A stretch of DNA of 64,000 nt from Mesorhizobium shangrilense (GCF_040537815.1 NZ_JBEWSZ010000002.1:186001-250000); one strand, 5' to 3'; numbered from the stretch's first letter, positions 50,950-58,784 are shown. Program-made: numbers and translations. The notes: generated by a model not told the origin, from the sequence alone.

Positions 50950-51723
50950 ATGTGTCAGATGGCCCTCACTGTAGACTTCACGACGAACTGCTATGAAAAT
51001 GACTGGCGGATGGTGCTGGGGGAAAAGTACCTGCGCACTATCGTTGAGCGCTGCTCTTACCCTTTTTCAAACCGCCGCCTCATCATCAACAACGTCAAGG
51101 AGCGCGGCGTTGTCGAAACAGCCGCAAAGGCAGCGATCGATCGCGGCGACATCGACGAATATCTCTTTGCGGAAGACCATGCGGCAGCCGTGTTGGAGTT
51201 CTTCCAGATCGACAAAGCGTCCTTCGGTCGCGGCTATCTCTACTCGATCAGTGAGCTCGTCGCGATTTACGCCAGCAGCGCCGCCTATCTGCTCTACTAC
51301 ATGGGCGACTCGTTTCCCAAGCGCCGCCACCACTGGATCGTTCCCGCCCTGGCGTTGATGGAAAGCAGCGCCGATCTTGTTGTCGCAAATCCCTGTTGGA
51401 ACGATCGATTCAGGGAGGCGAAGAAGGAAAGCCAGGGGCAGATTGACGATTTCTTCGTCGGCTACGGTTTCTCCGACCAATGCTTCTTGGGAAAGATGTC
51501 TGTATTTCGCGCCCCGGTCTACGGAGAGACGAACCAGGCGTCGGAGCGGTATCCAGCCTACGCTGACGAGCCATTCGAAAAGCGCTTCGATGCCTATATG
51601 CGCAATCACGGCCTGAAGCGGCTTACGCATAGATCCGAGAGCTACATTCATCAGAATATGCCGAAAGCTGGCGTTAAACGAACTTGGCGGGAAATCAGGC
51701 CGTTCGTCAGCCCGTGGCTTTAG
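50950..51723 (+). CDS. Unknown protein, possible glycosyltransferase
   Basis: A 257-residue protein that I do not recognise. Segments such as LTVDFTTNCYENDWRMVLG near the start, AAYLLYYMGDSFPKRRHHWI (about 115-134) and SSADLVVANPCWNDRF (about 143-158) look like a GT-A-type nucleotide-sugar fold with a D-x-x-P-like acidic spot, but no family motif is secure. It is inserted between two paralogous fucosyltransferase-like genes. Its base composition differs from the neighbours: I count 92 G+C in 50941-51120 (51 percent), against above 60 percent around it, which hints at separate acquisition. There is no strong ribosome site; ATG at 50959 is an alternative start. Confidence 0.6.
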   Translation: MCQMALTVDFTTNCYENDWRMVLGEKYLRTIVERCSYPFSNRRLIINNVKERGVVETAAKAAIDRGDIDEYLFAEDHAAAVLEFFQIDKASFGRGYLYSISELVAIYASSAAYLLYYMGDSFPKRRHHWIVPALALMESSADLVVANPCWNDRFREAKKESQGQIDDFFVGYGFSDQCFLGKMSVFRAPVYGETNQASERYPAYADEPFEKRFDAYMRNHGLKRLTHRSESYIHQNMPKAGVKRTWREIRPFVSPWL

Positions 51724-51783
51724 GCGCGCCTTGCGGTCGGAAGGGACCAGATCTAGTGGTGAAAGCCTGACGTTTGGTACCAA

Positions 51784-51843
51784 ACCCATGCCTGGTTTCT
51801 CCAGCGCATTGAAAAAGGGGATGTCCGCCTCGGGGCGGCTTGA
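51784..51843 (+). pseudogene. Relic of the 3' end of fcl
   Basis: Read in frame, these 60 bases give THAWFLQRIEKGDVRLGAA and a stop. The fcl gene at 49404-49463 ends TYAWFLQHIEEGDVRLGAA and a stop. The match breaks off just upstream, near 51772, and the second fucosyltransferase-like gene follows at the same place as the first copy does after fcl. It is therefore a duplication scar, not an independent gene. Confidence 0.92.
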
Positions 51844-51852
51844 GACCAGCCA

Positions 51853-53265
51853 ATGCTGATTGCCGCGACCAGAACCGACGGATTGGGTGGCCGCCTGCTG
51901 GCGATGGCTAATGCAAAATCGCTGGCCGACGGGCTCGGATGCCGTTTCGGCTTCACATGGAGCGAAGGGGCCATCCAGGACAACACGTTTCACATCGTCG
52001 ATGTGGTCAGGAAGATATTTTCCGACGCCTTCATCGAGCAGTATTGGCTGGGCGAAAGGGTTGACGCCTCGCGTTTCGGCGTTCTCGGCCAGACGATTTT
52101 CACGCCGCGCAGTCTGGAGACGACCGCGCGACAGAGGAATCTCGAAGGCTGGATCTGCGACGATTTCGACGTCCTGAAATCATTTCGCGCGGATGGGGCG
52201 AAAACGGTTCGCCGCTCCGAGGCGCTGCGCGGTTTTGGTTTCTCAAGCAACGTGACTGACGCGATCAACGCCGCTGGCGGGGTGCGATTCCCCGGCCCGA
52301 TGGCAGCGCTGCATCTTCGCAGCGGCGATATCGTTCATGGCAGCTATCGGACGGGATTGATTTTTGCTGGCAAGGTGATCCCATCCACTCTTGCCAAGGC
52401 AATCGTCTCGGAGCTTTCGGCCAGGGGTTTGAACACCCTGCTCATTGGCCAGGACCGCGAAACCCTGGAGTATCTGAGGTCGCGAACCGGCGCCTTGCTG
52501 ATCAGCGATTTGGGGGTCGGCGAATTCGAGGATCGGACGCTTAGGGATTTCTTTGAAATGGCGGTGATGGCGCGTTGCCAGCAGATCCATGCGGGAAGCA
52601 GCATCTTTGCGACCGTGGCATCCATCATGGGCGATATTCCTTGCCTGAATTCCGACGCGCTGTTCAGCAAGGCCAGGGCGGCGGAGATTGTCCTTGAGGA
52701 ATTGAAAGCCCACGAGCGCGACTATCATCCGCTCGAGGCCGCCTTCGGCTATCAATCCGCTTTCCTGAACCTGGAGGACAAAATCAGCCTTGCGCAAACA
52801 AGGGAAATCCTGGAGCGCGCGCTCGCACTCGATCCGGAGAACGATATCTATGTGCTGAAAATCGTGGCCGCCTATTTTCGCGAGGGCGATTTTCCCTCAG
52901 GTGAAGCCGTGCTGAAATCGCTGATGAGCAGGCAGTTTCAGGCGCGCGCCAAGATCCCCTTGCCGGCGATGCGGGTTCTCGCCGAGGTGGTTTGGGACGG
53001 AAAGAACGCCATGTCGAGGAACCTCGGACTTTTCTTCGCCGCGGCGCAAGCCGGCCACTGCCACGCCATGGCATGTTCAGCCTATCTTCTTCGCGAATCG
53101 GGAGAGCCCAGGCAGGCGCACGAGATGGCGGCGCGGTTGGTGGAAGCTCAGCCAGCAAACCCGATGTTCAGGAAAATCAAACGCTGGATAAGGTTGGGCA
53201 GAAAACCCGAGACCGGCTTTCTGGCCAGGACCATATGGAAGCTTCGACAACTGAGGCCGTTTTAA
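51853..53265 (+). CDS. Putative fucosyltransferase with C-terminal TPR-like region (copy 2)
   Basis: A 470-residue paralog of the 49470 product, alignable along its whole length with few gaps. The same features are conserved: TDGLGGRLLAMANAKSLAD at the start, MAALHLRSGDIVHG, FFEMAVMARCQQIHAGSSIF, and the TPR-like end with ALALDPENDIYVLKIVAAYF. Differences cluster in loops (for example after DGLGG and around residues 60-130), suggesting a changed acceptor. The preceding fcl relic shows that it arose by tandem duplication. Its upstream region has no strong ribosome site. It is the last gene before the tRNA on the opposite strand. Confidence 0.7.
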   Translation: MLIAATRTDGLGGRLLAMANAKSLADGLGCRFGFTWSEGAIQDNTFHIVDVVRKIFSDAFIEQYWLGERVDASRFGVLGQTIFTPRSLETTARQRNLEGWICDDFDVLKSFRADGAKTVRRSEALRGFGFSSNVTDAINAAGGVRFPGPMAALHLRSGDIVHGSYRTGLIFAGKVIPSTLAKAIVSELSARGLNTLLIGQDRETLEYLRSRTGALLISDLGVGEFEDRTLRDFFEMAVMARCQQIHAGSSIFATVASIMGDIPCLNSDALFSKARAAEIVLEELKAHERDYHPLEAAFGYQSAFLNLEDKISLAQTREILERALALDPENDIYVLKIVAAYFREGDFPSGEAVLKSLMSRQFQARAKIPLPAMRVLAEVVWDGKNAMSRNLGLFFAAAQAGHCHAMACSAYLLRESGEPRQAHEMAARLVEAQPANPMFRKIKRWIRLGRKPETGFLARTIWKLRQLRPF

Positions 53266-53295
53266 GTTGATGCTTACCGGTAAGGAGGGTCTGGA

Positions 53296-53370
53296 TGGTG
53301 GGCGTGACAGGGATTGAACCTGTGACCCCTGCAATGTCAATGCAGTGCTCTCCCGCTGAGCTACACGCCC
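53296..53370 (-). tRNA. tRNA-Val (GAC)
   Basis: A full cloverleaf can be drawn on the minus strand. The acceptor stem is GGGCGTG with CACGCCC, the D arm contains AGCTCAGCGGGAGAGC, the anticodon stem is CTGCA with TGCAG around loop TTGACAT (anticodon GAC), and the T arm contains GTTCAATCC. The discriminator A and encoded CCA are at 53299-53296. There are no other tRNAs nearby, and no integrase flanks it. Confidence 0.95.
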
Positions 53371-53485
53371 ATCCGACGTCGCGCATACACCATTTTTGAA
53401 CCAGCGCGTCAATAGCCGGAAAAGCGAAAGAAAGACGCATGCCACAGCATTGTGGATGACCACCCGGAAGGTGGCCGGAAGTGCA

Positions 53486-53848
53486 TCAGGCGGCGTGCAG
53501 CATCTTCTCGACCTCGTTGACGAGATCGCGCAGGTGGAACGGCTTCGACAGCACCTTGGCGTCTTTCGGCGCCTTGGAATCCGGGTTCAGCGCAACGGCG
53601 GCGAAACCGGTGATGAACATGACCTTGAGGTCGGGATCGATTTCCGTGGCCCGGCGCGCCAGTTCGATGCCGTCCATTTCCGGCATGACGATATCGGTCA
53701 GCAGCAGCGAGAAAGGCTCCTCGCGCAACCGCTCATAGGCGCTGGCGCCATTGTCGAAATCGCTGACCTGGTAACCAGCGCGCTCCAGCGCCTTGACGAG
53801 GAACCGACGCATATCGTCGTCGTCTTCCGCCAGAAGAATGCGTGCCAT
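53486..53848 (-). CDS. cpdR: CpdR-type single-domain response regulator
   Basis: A 120-residue receiver domain with no output domain. The acidic pocket ILLAEDDDDMRRFLVKALE, phospho-acceptor Asp in LLLTDIVMPEMDG (about residue 51), conserved Thr/Ser in VMFITGFAAVAL and Lys in VLSKPFHLRDLV are all present. In alphaproteobacteria CpdR, when unphosphorylated, brings ClpXP to substrates such as CtrA-pathway proteins, and it matters for cell cycle and symbiosis in Sinorhizobium. The start at 53848 is preferred to the ATG one codon earlier. It is divergent from the FGase gene. Confidence 0.93.
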   Translation of the reverse strand: MARILLAEDDDDMRRFLVKALERAGYQVSDFDNGASAYERLREEPFSLLLTDIVMPEMDGIELARRATEIDPDLKVMFITGFAAVALNPDSKAPKDAKVLSKPFHLRDLVNEVEKMLHAA

Positions 53849-53851
53849 CAT

Positions 53852-54167
53852 ATCCCGTCCGAATCACCCGCCCGAGACTGCCGTTGGGCCAGCCCGTTAA
53901 CCATCCTGTATATGAGGCGGTGACGGTAAACATCAAGTGAACGCCGAGGCGGGCTATCCACATTTGGCTGGGATATCAGCCTGAAATTCCCAGCGTATTG
54001 CCGGAATGCACGGTGCATGGATTGAAAGCGCCGGAGCACAATTCGCCGGCCGGATGGACAGGCCGGTCTCCAGGCAATCCACGTGCCGAAAAGCTGGACA
54101 TGCGGCCGTCAAGGTGGCACTTTCAAGGGATGATGCACTGGTGTTTTGGGGTTCGTTCAAAGTGAAC
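53852..54167. other. Divergent intergenic region cpdR / FGase
   Basis: About 315 bases without a convincing gene. An open frame runs in from 54006 into the FGase gene but has no ribosome site, and the protein family begins later. A TTAACCAT at 53897-53904 is only half of a CtrA-type site. No clear promoter or terminator was identified. Confidence 0.5.
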
Positions 54168-55055
54168 ATGGCAGCCGAGGATTTTTCGGTCGTTGCCCCC
54201 TTCGAAGTCCGATCGGGCGCCGAACAGCGCGTTCCATTCCTCTTCAATTCACCGCATAGCGGCCGCTACTATCCGGAGCGGTTCCTGGCCATGGCAAGGC
54301 TGGACCGCAACGCCATCCGCCGCTCCGAGGACTGCTATGTCGACGAATTGTTCGGCGGCGCCGTCGCGCTCGGCGCGCCGATGCTGGCGGCGCATTTTCC
54401 GCGCGCCTATCTCGACGTCAATCGCGAGCCCTGGGAACTCGATCCGCGCATGTTCGCCGAACCGGTGCCGTCCTTCTGCAATATCCGCTCGGCACGCGTG
54501 GCCGGTGGCCTCGGCACCGTGCCCAAGCTGGTGGGCGAGGGGCTGGACATCTATGCAGGCCGCTTGCCGCTGGCGGAGGCCGTCGCTCGCATCGAAGCCG
54601 TCTACAAGCCCTATCACGAGACGCTGAAGCGGCTTCTGACGAGAACGCATGCCCGGTTCGGCTATGCCGTGCTGATCGACTGCCACTCGATGCCGGCGAG
54701 CATCCGGGTCGGCGACAGCGGCTTGCGGCCGGACTTCATCATCGGCGACCGCTTCGGCATCTCGGCCACGGCGGCATTGACCGAAATGGCAATCGGTCTG
54801 CTCACCGCCATGGGCTACACCGTTGCCCACAACAAACCCTATGCAGGGGGCTTCATCACCGAGCATTACGGCCGCCCCGCGCGCCATCTCCATGCGTTGC
54901 AGATCGAGGTCAATCGGGGGCTCTACATGAATGAGCGGACATTCCAGAAATCGGCTGGTTTTGATGCGCTCGCCGATGATCTGACACGTTTCTGTGCCGA
55001 TCTGATGGCGATGCCCGATCACTGTTTTGTCGACCTGCCGCTGGCCGCAGAGTGA
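54168..55055 (+). CDS. N-formylglutamate amidohydrolase family protein
   Basis: A 295-residue FGase-family zinc hydrolase. It has FNSPHSGRYYPERFL (about 26-40, metal His), AYLDVNREPWELDPRMF (about 83-99), YAVLIDCHSMPASIRVG (about 166-182) and the late histidine in GGFITEHYGRPARHLHALQIE. It belongs to a different, longer branch than the 6157 gene product. The start at 54168 follows GTGAAC with only a weak ribosome site. It lies between cpdR and a histidinol-phosphatase-like gene, an order I recall from other Rhizobiales. Real substrate not established. Confidence 0.87.
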   Translation: MAAEDFSVVAPFEVRSGAEQRVPFLFNSPHSGRYYPERFLAMARLDRNAIRRSEDCYVDELFGGAVALGAPMLAAHFPRAYLDVNREPWELDPRMFAEPVPSFCNIRSARVAGGLGTVPKLVGEGLDIYAGRLPLAEAVARIEAVYKPYHETLKRLLTRTHARFGYAVLIDCHSMPASIRVGDSGLRPDFIIGDRFGISATAALTEMAIGLLTAMGYTVAHNKPYAGGFITEHYGRPARHLHALQIEVNRGLYMNERTFQKSAGFDALADDLTRFCADLMAMPDHCFVDLPLAAE

Positions 55056-55081
55056 TATCGATATTCTCGATGCAACGCCGT

Positions 55082-55114
55082 AAAAAAAGACCGCATCGTT
55101 TTCACGATACGGTC
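55082..55114 (-). terminator. Terminator of the small RNA
   Basis: An 11-base-pair stem (55114-55104 with 55099-55089), a four-base GAAA loop and TTTTTTT (55088-55082) on the minus strand. Confidence 0.9.
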
Positions 55115-55168
55115 GAAGTCTAGGGAGGAAACGCCCAAGGAGGGCATGGACAGGAAAACCTGTCCGAG
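55082..55168 (-). ncRNA. mmgR: MmgR/suhB-like small RNA (alpha-r8 family)
   Basis: Minus-strand transcript of about 80-87 bases between the FGase and hisN-like genes. From 5' to 3': a perfect 7-base hairpin GGACAGG-TTTT-CCTGTCC (55165-55148), a single-stranded linker with CCTCC repeats (CCCTCCTTGGGCG and TTTCCTCCC), and a terminator stem (55114-55089) with a seven-T tail. The terminator has a G-U pair on this strand but a C-A clash on the plus strand, fixing the direction. Size, order and the CCTCC linker match what I recall of suhB/MmgR, which limits polyhydroxybutyrate granules in Sinorhizobium meliloti, and the neighbouring inositol-phosphatase gene matches the suhB name. Confidence 0.85.
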
Positions 55169-55172
55169 GATG

Positions 55173-55200
55173 AGGGTATTGTGCGCTGCACAAATGTCAA
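55173..55200 (-). promoter_or_regulatory. Promoter of the small RNA
   Basis: On the minus strand, TTGACA (55200-55195) is followed by TACCCT (55178-55173) at 16 bases. Transcription would start near 55168, directly before the first hairpin. The 13 bases TGACATTTGTGCA of this promoter recur on the plus strand at 55262-55274. Confidence 0.7.
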
Positions 55201-55371
55201 GCGAGCTCCAGGCCTTTTTAATTCACTCTTATGTGGAAATTGCGCGTTAATGACGCTGGCGTGACATTTGTGCAACGCCCGCAGGTCCATAAAAGTCTCC
55301 GGATCCCCTTGTCTTGGCTGAAAACTAGCGGCAAACGAGGGTTCGGGCATGCCGCAACGCGGGAGAATCAG

Positions 55372-56145
55372 TTGGATATCAGCATCGATTTCATGCGGCG
55401 CATCGCGCAAGCAGCGGCGGCCGAGACCTTGCCGCGCTTCCGCAGCCAAGGCGCGGTGGCCAACAAGGAAAAGGGCAGTTTCGACCCGGTGACCGAAGCC
55501 GATCGCGAGGCCGAGCGGGTCATCCGCGCGCTGATATCGGCTGAGTATCCCGACCATGGCATTCTCGGTGAGGAACATGGCAGCGAGAACATCAACAGCC
55601 GGCATGTCTGGGTGATCGATCCGATCGATGGCACGCGTGCCTTCATCTCCGGCCTGCCGGTGTGGGGAACGCTGGTCGGGCTGACGGTCGACGGCGATGC
55701 GGTTGCCGGCATGATGTCGCAGCCGTTCACCGGCGAGCTCTTCTACGCCAACGCCTCCGGCTCCCACTATGAGGGGCCGGGCGGACCGCGAAAGCTATCG
55801 ACCCGCAAGACCACGAAGCTCGCCGAGGCGACACTGTTCACCACCACGCCGGCGCTGTTCAAGGGCGAGGCGCGCAAGCGCTACGATGCGTTCGAAAAGC
55901 AGGTGCAACTCGCCCGCTACGGCACGGATTGCTATGCCTTCGCCATGGTCGCCGCCGGAAGCGTCGACATCGTCGCCGATCCCGGGCTGAAGCCCTACGA
56001 CATCGTCGCGCTGATCCCGATCATCGAAAAGGCCGGCGGCGTCGTCACCACCTTCGATGGCGGACCAGCGGAGAACGGCGGCGACGTCGTGGCCGCGGCG
56101 ACACCTGAGCTTCACGCCGCGGCGATGGCGGCTCTGCGCGGCTGA
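55372..56145 (+). CDS. hisN: Inositol-monophosphatase-family histidinol-phosphatase
   Basis: A 257-residue metal-dependent phosphatase with the IMP-family sites: FDPVTEADREAERVIRALI (about 40-58), GILGEEHGSEN with the metal glutamates, WVIDPIDGTRAFISGLPVWG (about 83-102) and YGTDCYAFAMVAAGSVDIV with the late Asp. HisN-type members dephosphorylate histidinol phosphate in histidine synthesis; inositol or other sugar phosphates are alternatives. A TTG start at 55372 is favoured since GGGAG lies six bases upstream and the protein then has family length. A start at 55231 would add 47 unlikely residues. The small RNA on the other strand lies upstream. Confidence 0.88.
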   Translation: MDISIDFMRRIAQAAAAETLPRFRSQGAVANKEKGSFDPVTEADREAERVIRALISAEYPDHGILGEEHGSENINSRHVWVIDPIDGTRAFISGLPVWGTLVGLTVDGDAVAGMMSQPFTGELFYANASGSHYEGPGGPRKLSTRKTTKLAEATLFTTTPALFKGEARKRYDAFEKQVQLARYGTDCYAFAMVAAGSVDIVADPGLKPYDIVALIPIIEKAGGVVTTFDGGPAENGGDVVAAATPELHAAAMAALRG

Positions 56146-56305
56146 AGCGGAATCCTGCTGGGTTTCCACCTGAGCCCAGGCCTGCGATGGACGTCACCTG
56201 TCATAGCGTCATCCGACGGCAATGCCATGGTCGGACTTCAGAATTGGTCGCGGGTGGCGGGCAAGTTGGTCAACGATAGGGAATTCCGCCCGTACGAGTG
56301 ATGTC

Positions 56306-57442
56306 ATGCGCTTGAGCCGGCTCGTTCTTCTGCTCTCCTTCGGACTCGTGCTTTTCGCGAGACCCGGTTTTGCCGACACCGAGGTCCGCGAGGAGAAGCT
56401 TTTGTTGTCGGTTCGCGTCGGGTCTCATGACGAGAAGCTCGAAACGCTGGTTGTGCGCCCCGTGGTCGGGAACAAGTTTCCGATTGCGCTGATCGTCAAT
56501 GGTTCGGCGGCGGCATCTCCGTCGGCAATGCATCCCGAATGGCTGGCGCATATGGCGCATGACTTCGCGCATCGCGGCTGGCTTGCCGCGTCGGTCGTGT
56601 GGCCGGGTTACGGTAACTCCAGCGGAAAATTCATGAACCGGGCCGGGACCTGCTCGGCCCCCAAAGTCGCCATGTTTCTCGATGCGCACGGGAACGAGTT
56701 GGCGGCAGCGTTGAGAGCGCTTCAAAAACGACCCGACGTTGATCCATCCGTCGTGCTGGGCGTGGGCGTGTCGATTGGCGGCGCGTCCATCCTGGATCTG
56801 TCGGCGCGCCCGGATCGGCCATTGACGGCGGCCATCAACATTTCCGGCGGGGTCTATCACTATGACAGAGTGGGCGTCCCCACCCCCGGCTGCGCCTTGT
56901 TCGAGGCGGACCTCATGCGAAACATGGCGCGTTTCGGCAAAGACAACCCCACGCCCACCCTCTGGTTCTACGCCGCGAACGATCCGTATTTCGGGCCAGG
57001 CCTCGCCAGGCGGATGGTGGCAGCTTACCGCTCCCGGGGCGGGCAGGCTGATTTCATCGCGCTACCGCCGTTCGGCACGGATGGGCACACGCTTTTCAAG
57101 CAGAAGGCCAGTCCGCTGATGACGCCAGGAATCGACGCGTTCCTGCGACGGAACCGTCTTCCGGCGATGGATGACGCGGCGCTGATGCCCATCCTCTCCA
57201 GGCTTGGGCCGGCAGATCGGGCCAGTGCCGAACTCTACCTGAAAAATGATGCCGAAAAAGCCATGGCGATGCCGGAGAAAGCCAGGGGCATCTATTGGCA
57301 CTATGGTGCGCGTTCCCTCGACGAGGCGCGCAAACAGGCTCTTGCCGCGTGCCAAAAGGCGACCAGACAGAAGTGCCATCTGGTCGCGGAGAACACGCAT
57401 CCGATAGACGGATGGCAACGGGTGGTCGCGGGCCAGGAATGA
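56306..57442 (+). CDS. Exported alpha/beta-hydrolase (dienelactone-hydrolase-like)
   Basis: A 378-residue protein with an N-terminal signal peptide (RLSRLVLLLSFGLVLFARPG, then FADT). A serine-hydrolase fold follows, with the nucleophile elbow GVGVSIGGASIL (Ser about residue 154) and possible acid and base in LWFYAANDPYFG and FGTDGHTLF. The last ~60 residues contain LAACQKATRQKCHLVAENT, a small Cys-containing tail seen in some secreted alphaproteobacterial proteins. Substrate unknown; an esterase or peptidase role in the periplasm is inferred. It is convergent with the lysophospholipase-like gene 3 bases away. Confidence 0.82.
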   Translation: MRLSRLVLLLSFGLVLFARPGFADTEVREEKLLLSVRVGSHDEKLETLVVRPVVGNKFPIALIVNGSAAASPSAMHPEWLAHMAHDFAHRGWLAASVVWPGYGNSSGKFMNRAGTCSAPKVAMFLDAHGNELAAALRALQKRPDVDPSVVLGVGVSIGGASILDLSARPDRPLTAAINISGGVYHYDRVGVPTPGCALFEADLMRNMARFGKDNPTPTLWFYAANDPYFGPGLARRMVAAYRSRGGQADFIALPPFGTDGHTLFKQKASPLMTPGIDAFLRRNRLPAMDDAALMPILSRLGPADRASAELYLKNDAEKAMAMPEKARGIYWHYGARSLDEARKQALAACQKATRQKCHLVAENTHPIDGWQRVVAGQE

Positions 57443-57445
57443 TGT

Positions 57446-58402
57446 TCAGGCCGCGTCGTCGGTTCCGGGAATGAAGGCATCGAAGGCGGCCAGGAAGGGC
57501 TCGCGATAGATGTCGGCTTCCTGCAGGATTTCGTGGCGTGCGCCGTCGATCATCAGCAGCGAGCCGAGACGCAAATGCCTTGCATAGGCCTCCACGGCCT
57601 TGGTCGAAACGACCTGGTCGGTCCCGGCGGCGATCATCAGCAGGGGAATCTTGATCCTAGCCATGTAATCGGGATCGCTGACGGCTTCGGCTGCTTGGGC
57701 GGCCGCCCTCAGCCACCGGATCGTTGGGCCGCCAAGCGCCAGCTGCGGGTAGGTTTTATATATCTGCGTATTGCGTGCGAACCGCACCGGGTCGGTGGTC
57801 ACCTTGTTGGTGGCGAAGGGTGGCGGCAGCCTCTTTCGCGGCCCCCATGCGGCGTAGAGCCGCCCTAGCCCGAGGTAGCAGAAGAATGAGCAGACACGGC
57901 GCACGGTGGTTATGGAGACAGGAAGATCCGGCAAGGTGAGGAATGGCGCGATCAGCACCATGCGCCGGACCCGGTTCACCATCGATGGCGCGGCAAGCAG
58001 CGCAATGACCGCCCCCGCGGAGTGGGCCAGTATGTAGTATGGCCCACGGCAATCGGGCAGCACGATCTCCTCGAAGAACTGCTCGAGATCGCTGGTGTAG
58101 TCGCGGAAACTGCGGACATAGCCGCGCTGTCGGTCACGGATCATGCGGTCGGAGCCGCCCTGGCCGCGCCAGTCGAGAGTGGCGACGCCGAGGCCCCGTT
58201 CGGCGAGGTCGCGGATGGTCTCGAAATATTTCTCGATACATTCGTTGCGGCCGGTCAGGACCACTACGGTGCCCCTCATCGGGCGGCCCGTAGCGGGGAA
58301 GAGGCCATAGCGGATCTTCTTGCCGTCGCGCGTGGTGAAGAAGCCGCCGGCGGCATTTTCCGGCGTCGGGTTGCCTGGAATTTCGTGGAAGAGGTCCGTC
58401 AT
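57446..58402 (-). CDS. Alpha/beta hydrolase, lysophospholipase (PldB) type
   Basis: A 318-residue cytoplasmic hydrolase. The oxyanion region VVVLTGRNECIEKYFETI, LDWRGQGGSDR, nucleophile elbow LAHSAGAVIALLAAP (about 127-141), acid MIAAGTDQVVS (about 264-274) and base histidine in IDGARHEILQEAD follow the PldB/monoacylglycerol-lipase pattern, with an H-S-A-G-A elbow. The start at 58402 begins where homology should; a start at 58528 would add 42 residues without a ribosome site. Likely acts on lysophospholipids or acylglycerols. Confidence 0.9.
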   Translation of the reverse strand: MTDLFHEIPGNPTPENAAGGFFTTRDGKKIRYGLFPATGRPMRGTVVVLTGRNECIEKYFETIRDLAERGLGVATLDWRGQGGSDRMIRDRQRGYVRSFRDYTSDLEQFFEEIVLPDCRGPYYILAHSAGAVIALLAAPSMVNRVRRMVLIAPFLTLPDLPVSITTVRRVCSFFCYLGLGRLYAAWGPRKRLPPPFATNKVTTDPVRFARNTQIYKTYPQLALGGPTIRWLRAAAQAAEAVSDPDYMARIKIPLLMIAAGTDQVVSTKAVEAYARHLRLGSLLMIDGARHEILQEADIYREPFLAAFDAFIPGTDDAA

Positions 58403-58749
58403 TCGGGCTTCGTTGTTTTGTGTCGAGCCTGACCCTGCGAGGCGTTGGCATGGTGATAGACGCCAACGCGCCAAAAGCAAAGGATTTCCAGGTGGGCAGG
58501 GCCGCGCGCAGGCCGAGGCAACGAACAAGGCCGGAAGCCGCCATCGGCGTGCTTCCGGCCTCTGTCGATCCGGGAGGAAGGGACGTTACACCCGGTTCGG
58601 CCTCGTCGCGGCGCCTTGTAGGGCGCGCCGCCTGTTCCTTGAACTTGGGTGTACTCTAGCGCCGCCAGTCTGAACGGGCGCCGAAGCCCCGGTTCATCTG
58701 GCGTTCATCGAGACAGAGGCCGACCTGTCATTTCGCCGGAACACAAAAT
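58403..58749. other. Intergenic region upstream of hsp20
   Basis: About 350 bases between the hydrolase start and the heat-shock promoter. Short open frames here have no ribosome sites and no family resemblance. No promoter for the minus-strand hydrolase was obvious to me. Nothing else recognised. Confidence 0.5.
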
Positions 58750-58778
58750 CTTGAAATGCTTTCGGCCGCTCCCCAAAT
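58750..58778 (+). promoter_or_regulatory. RpoH (sigma-32)-type heat-shock promoter
   Basis: CTTGAAA (58750-58756), 14 bases, then CCCCAAAT (58771-58778). This is very close to the heat-shock sigma factor consensus (CTTGAAA and CCCCAT-like). Transcription would start near 58785, about 100 bases before the hsp20 start codon. Confidence 0.78.
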
Positions 58779-58784
58779 GTTGGA

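Noticed and set aside
47415..53265. Nodulation-factor fucosylation genes (noeL, nolK, nodZ)
   Set aside because: The chemistry matches, but no nod box, nod or nif genes are near. The transferases are only distantly NodZ-like and carry a TPR-like tail, so a surface-glycan role is more likely.
53296..53370. tRNA-Val as an integration site of a genomic island
   Set aside because: There is no integrase, no repeated tRNA 3' end found by eye on either side, and the flanking genes on the cpdR side look core.
53897..53940. Possible CtrA-binding site near cpdR
   Set aside because: Only one TTAACCAT half is present; the TTAA-N7-TTAA spacing is missing, so the link to cell-cycle control at this promoter is not supported by sequence.
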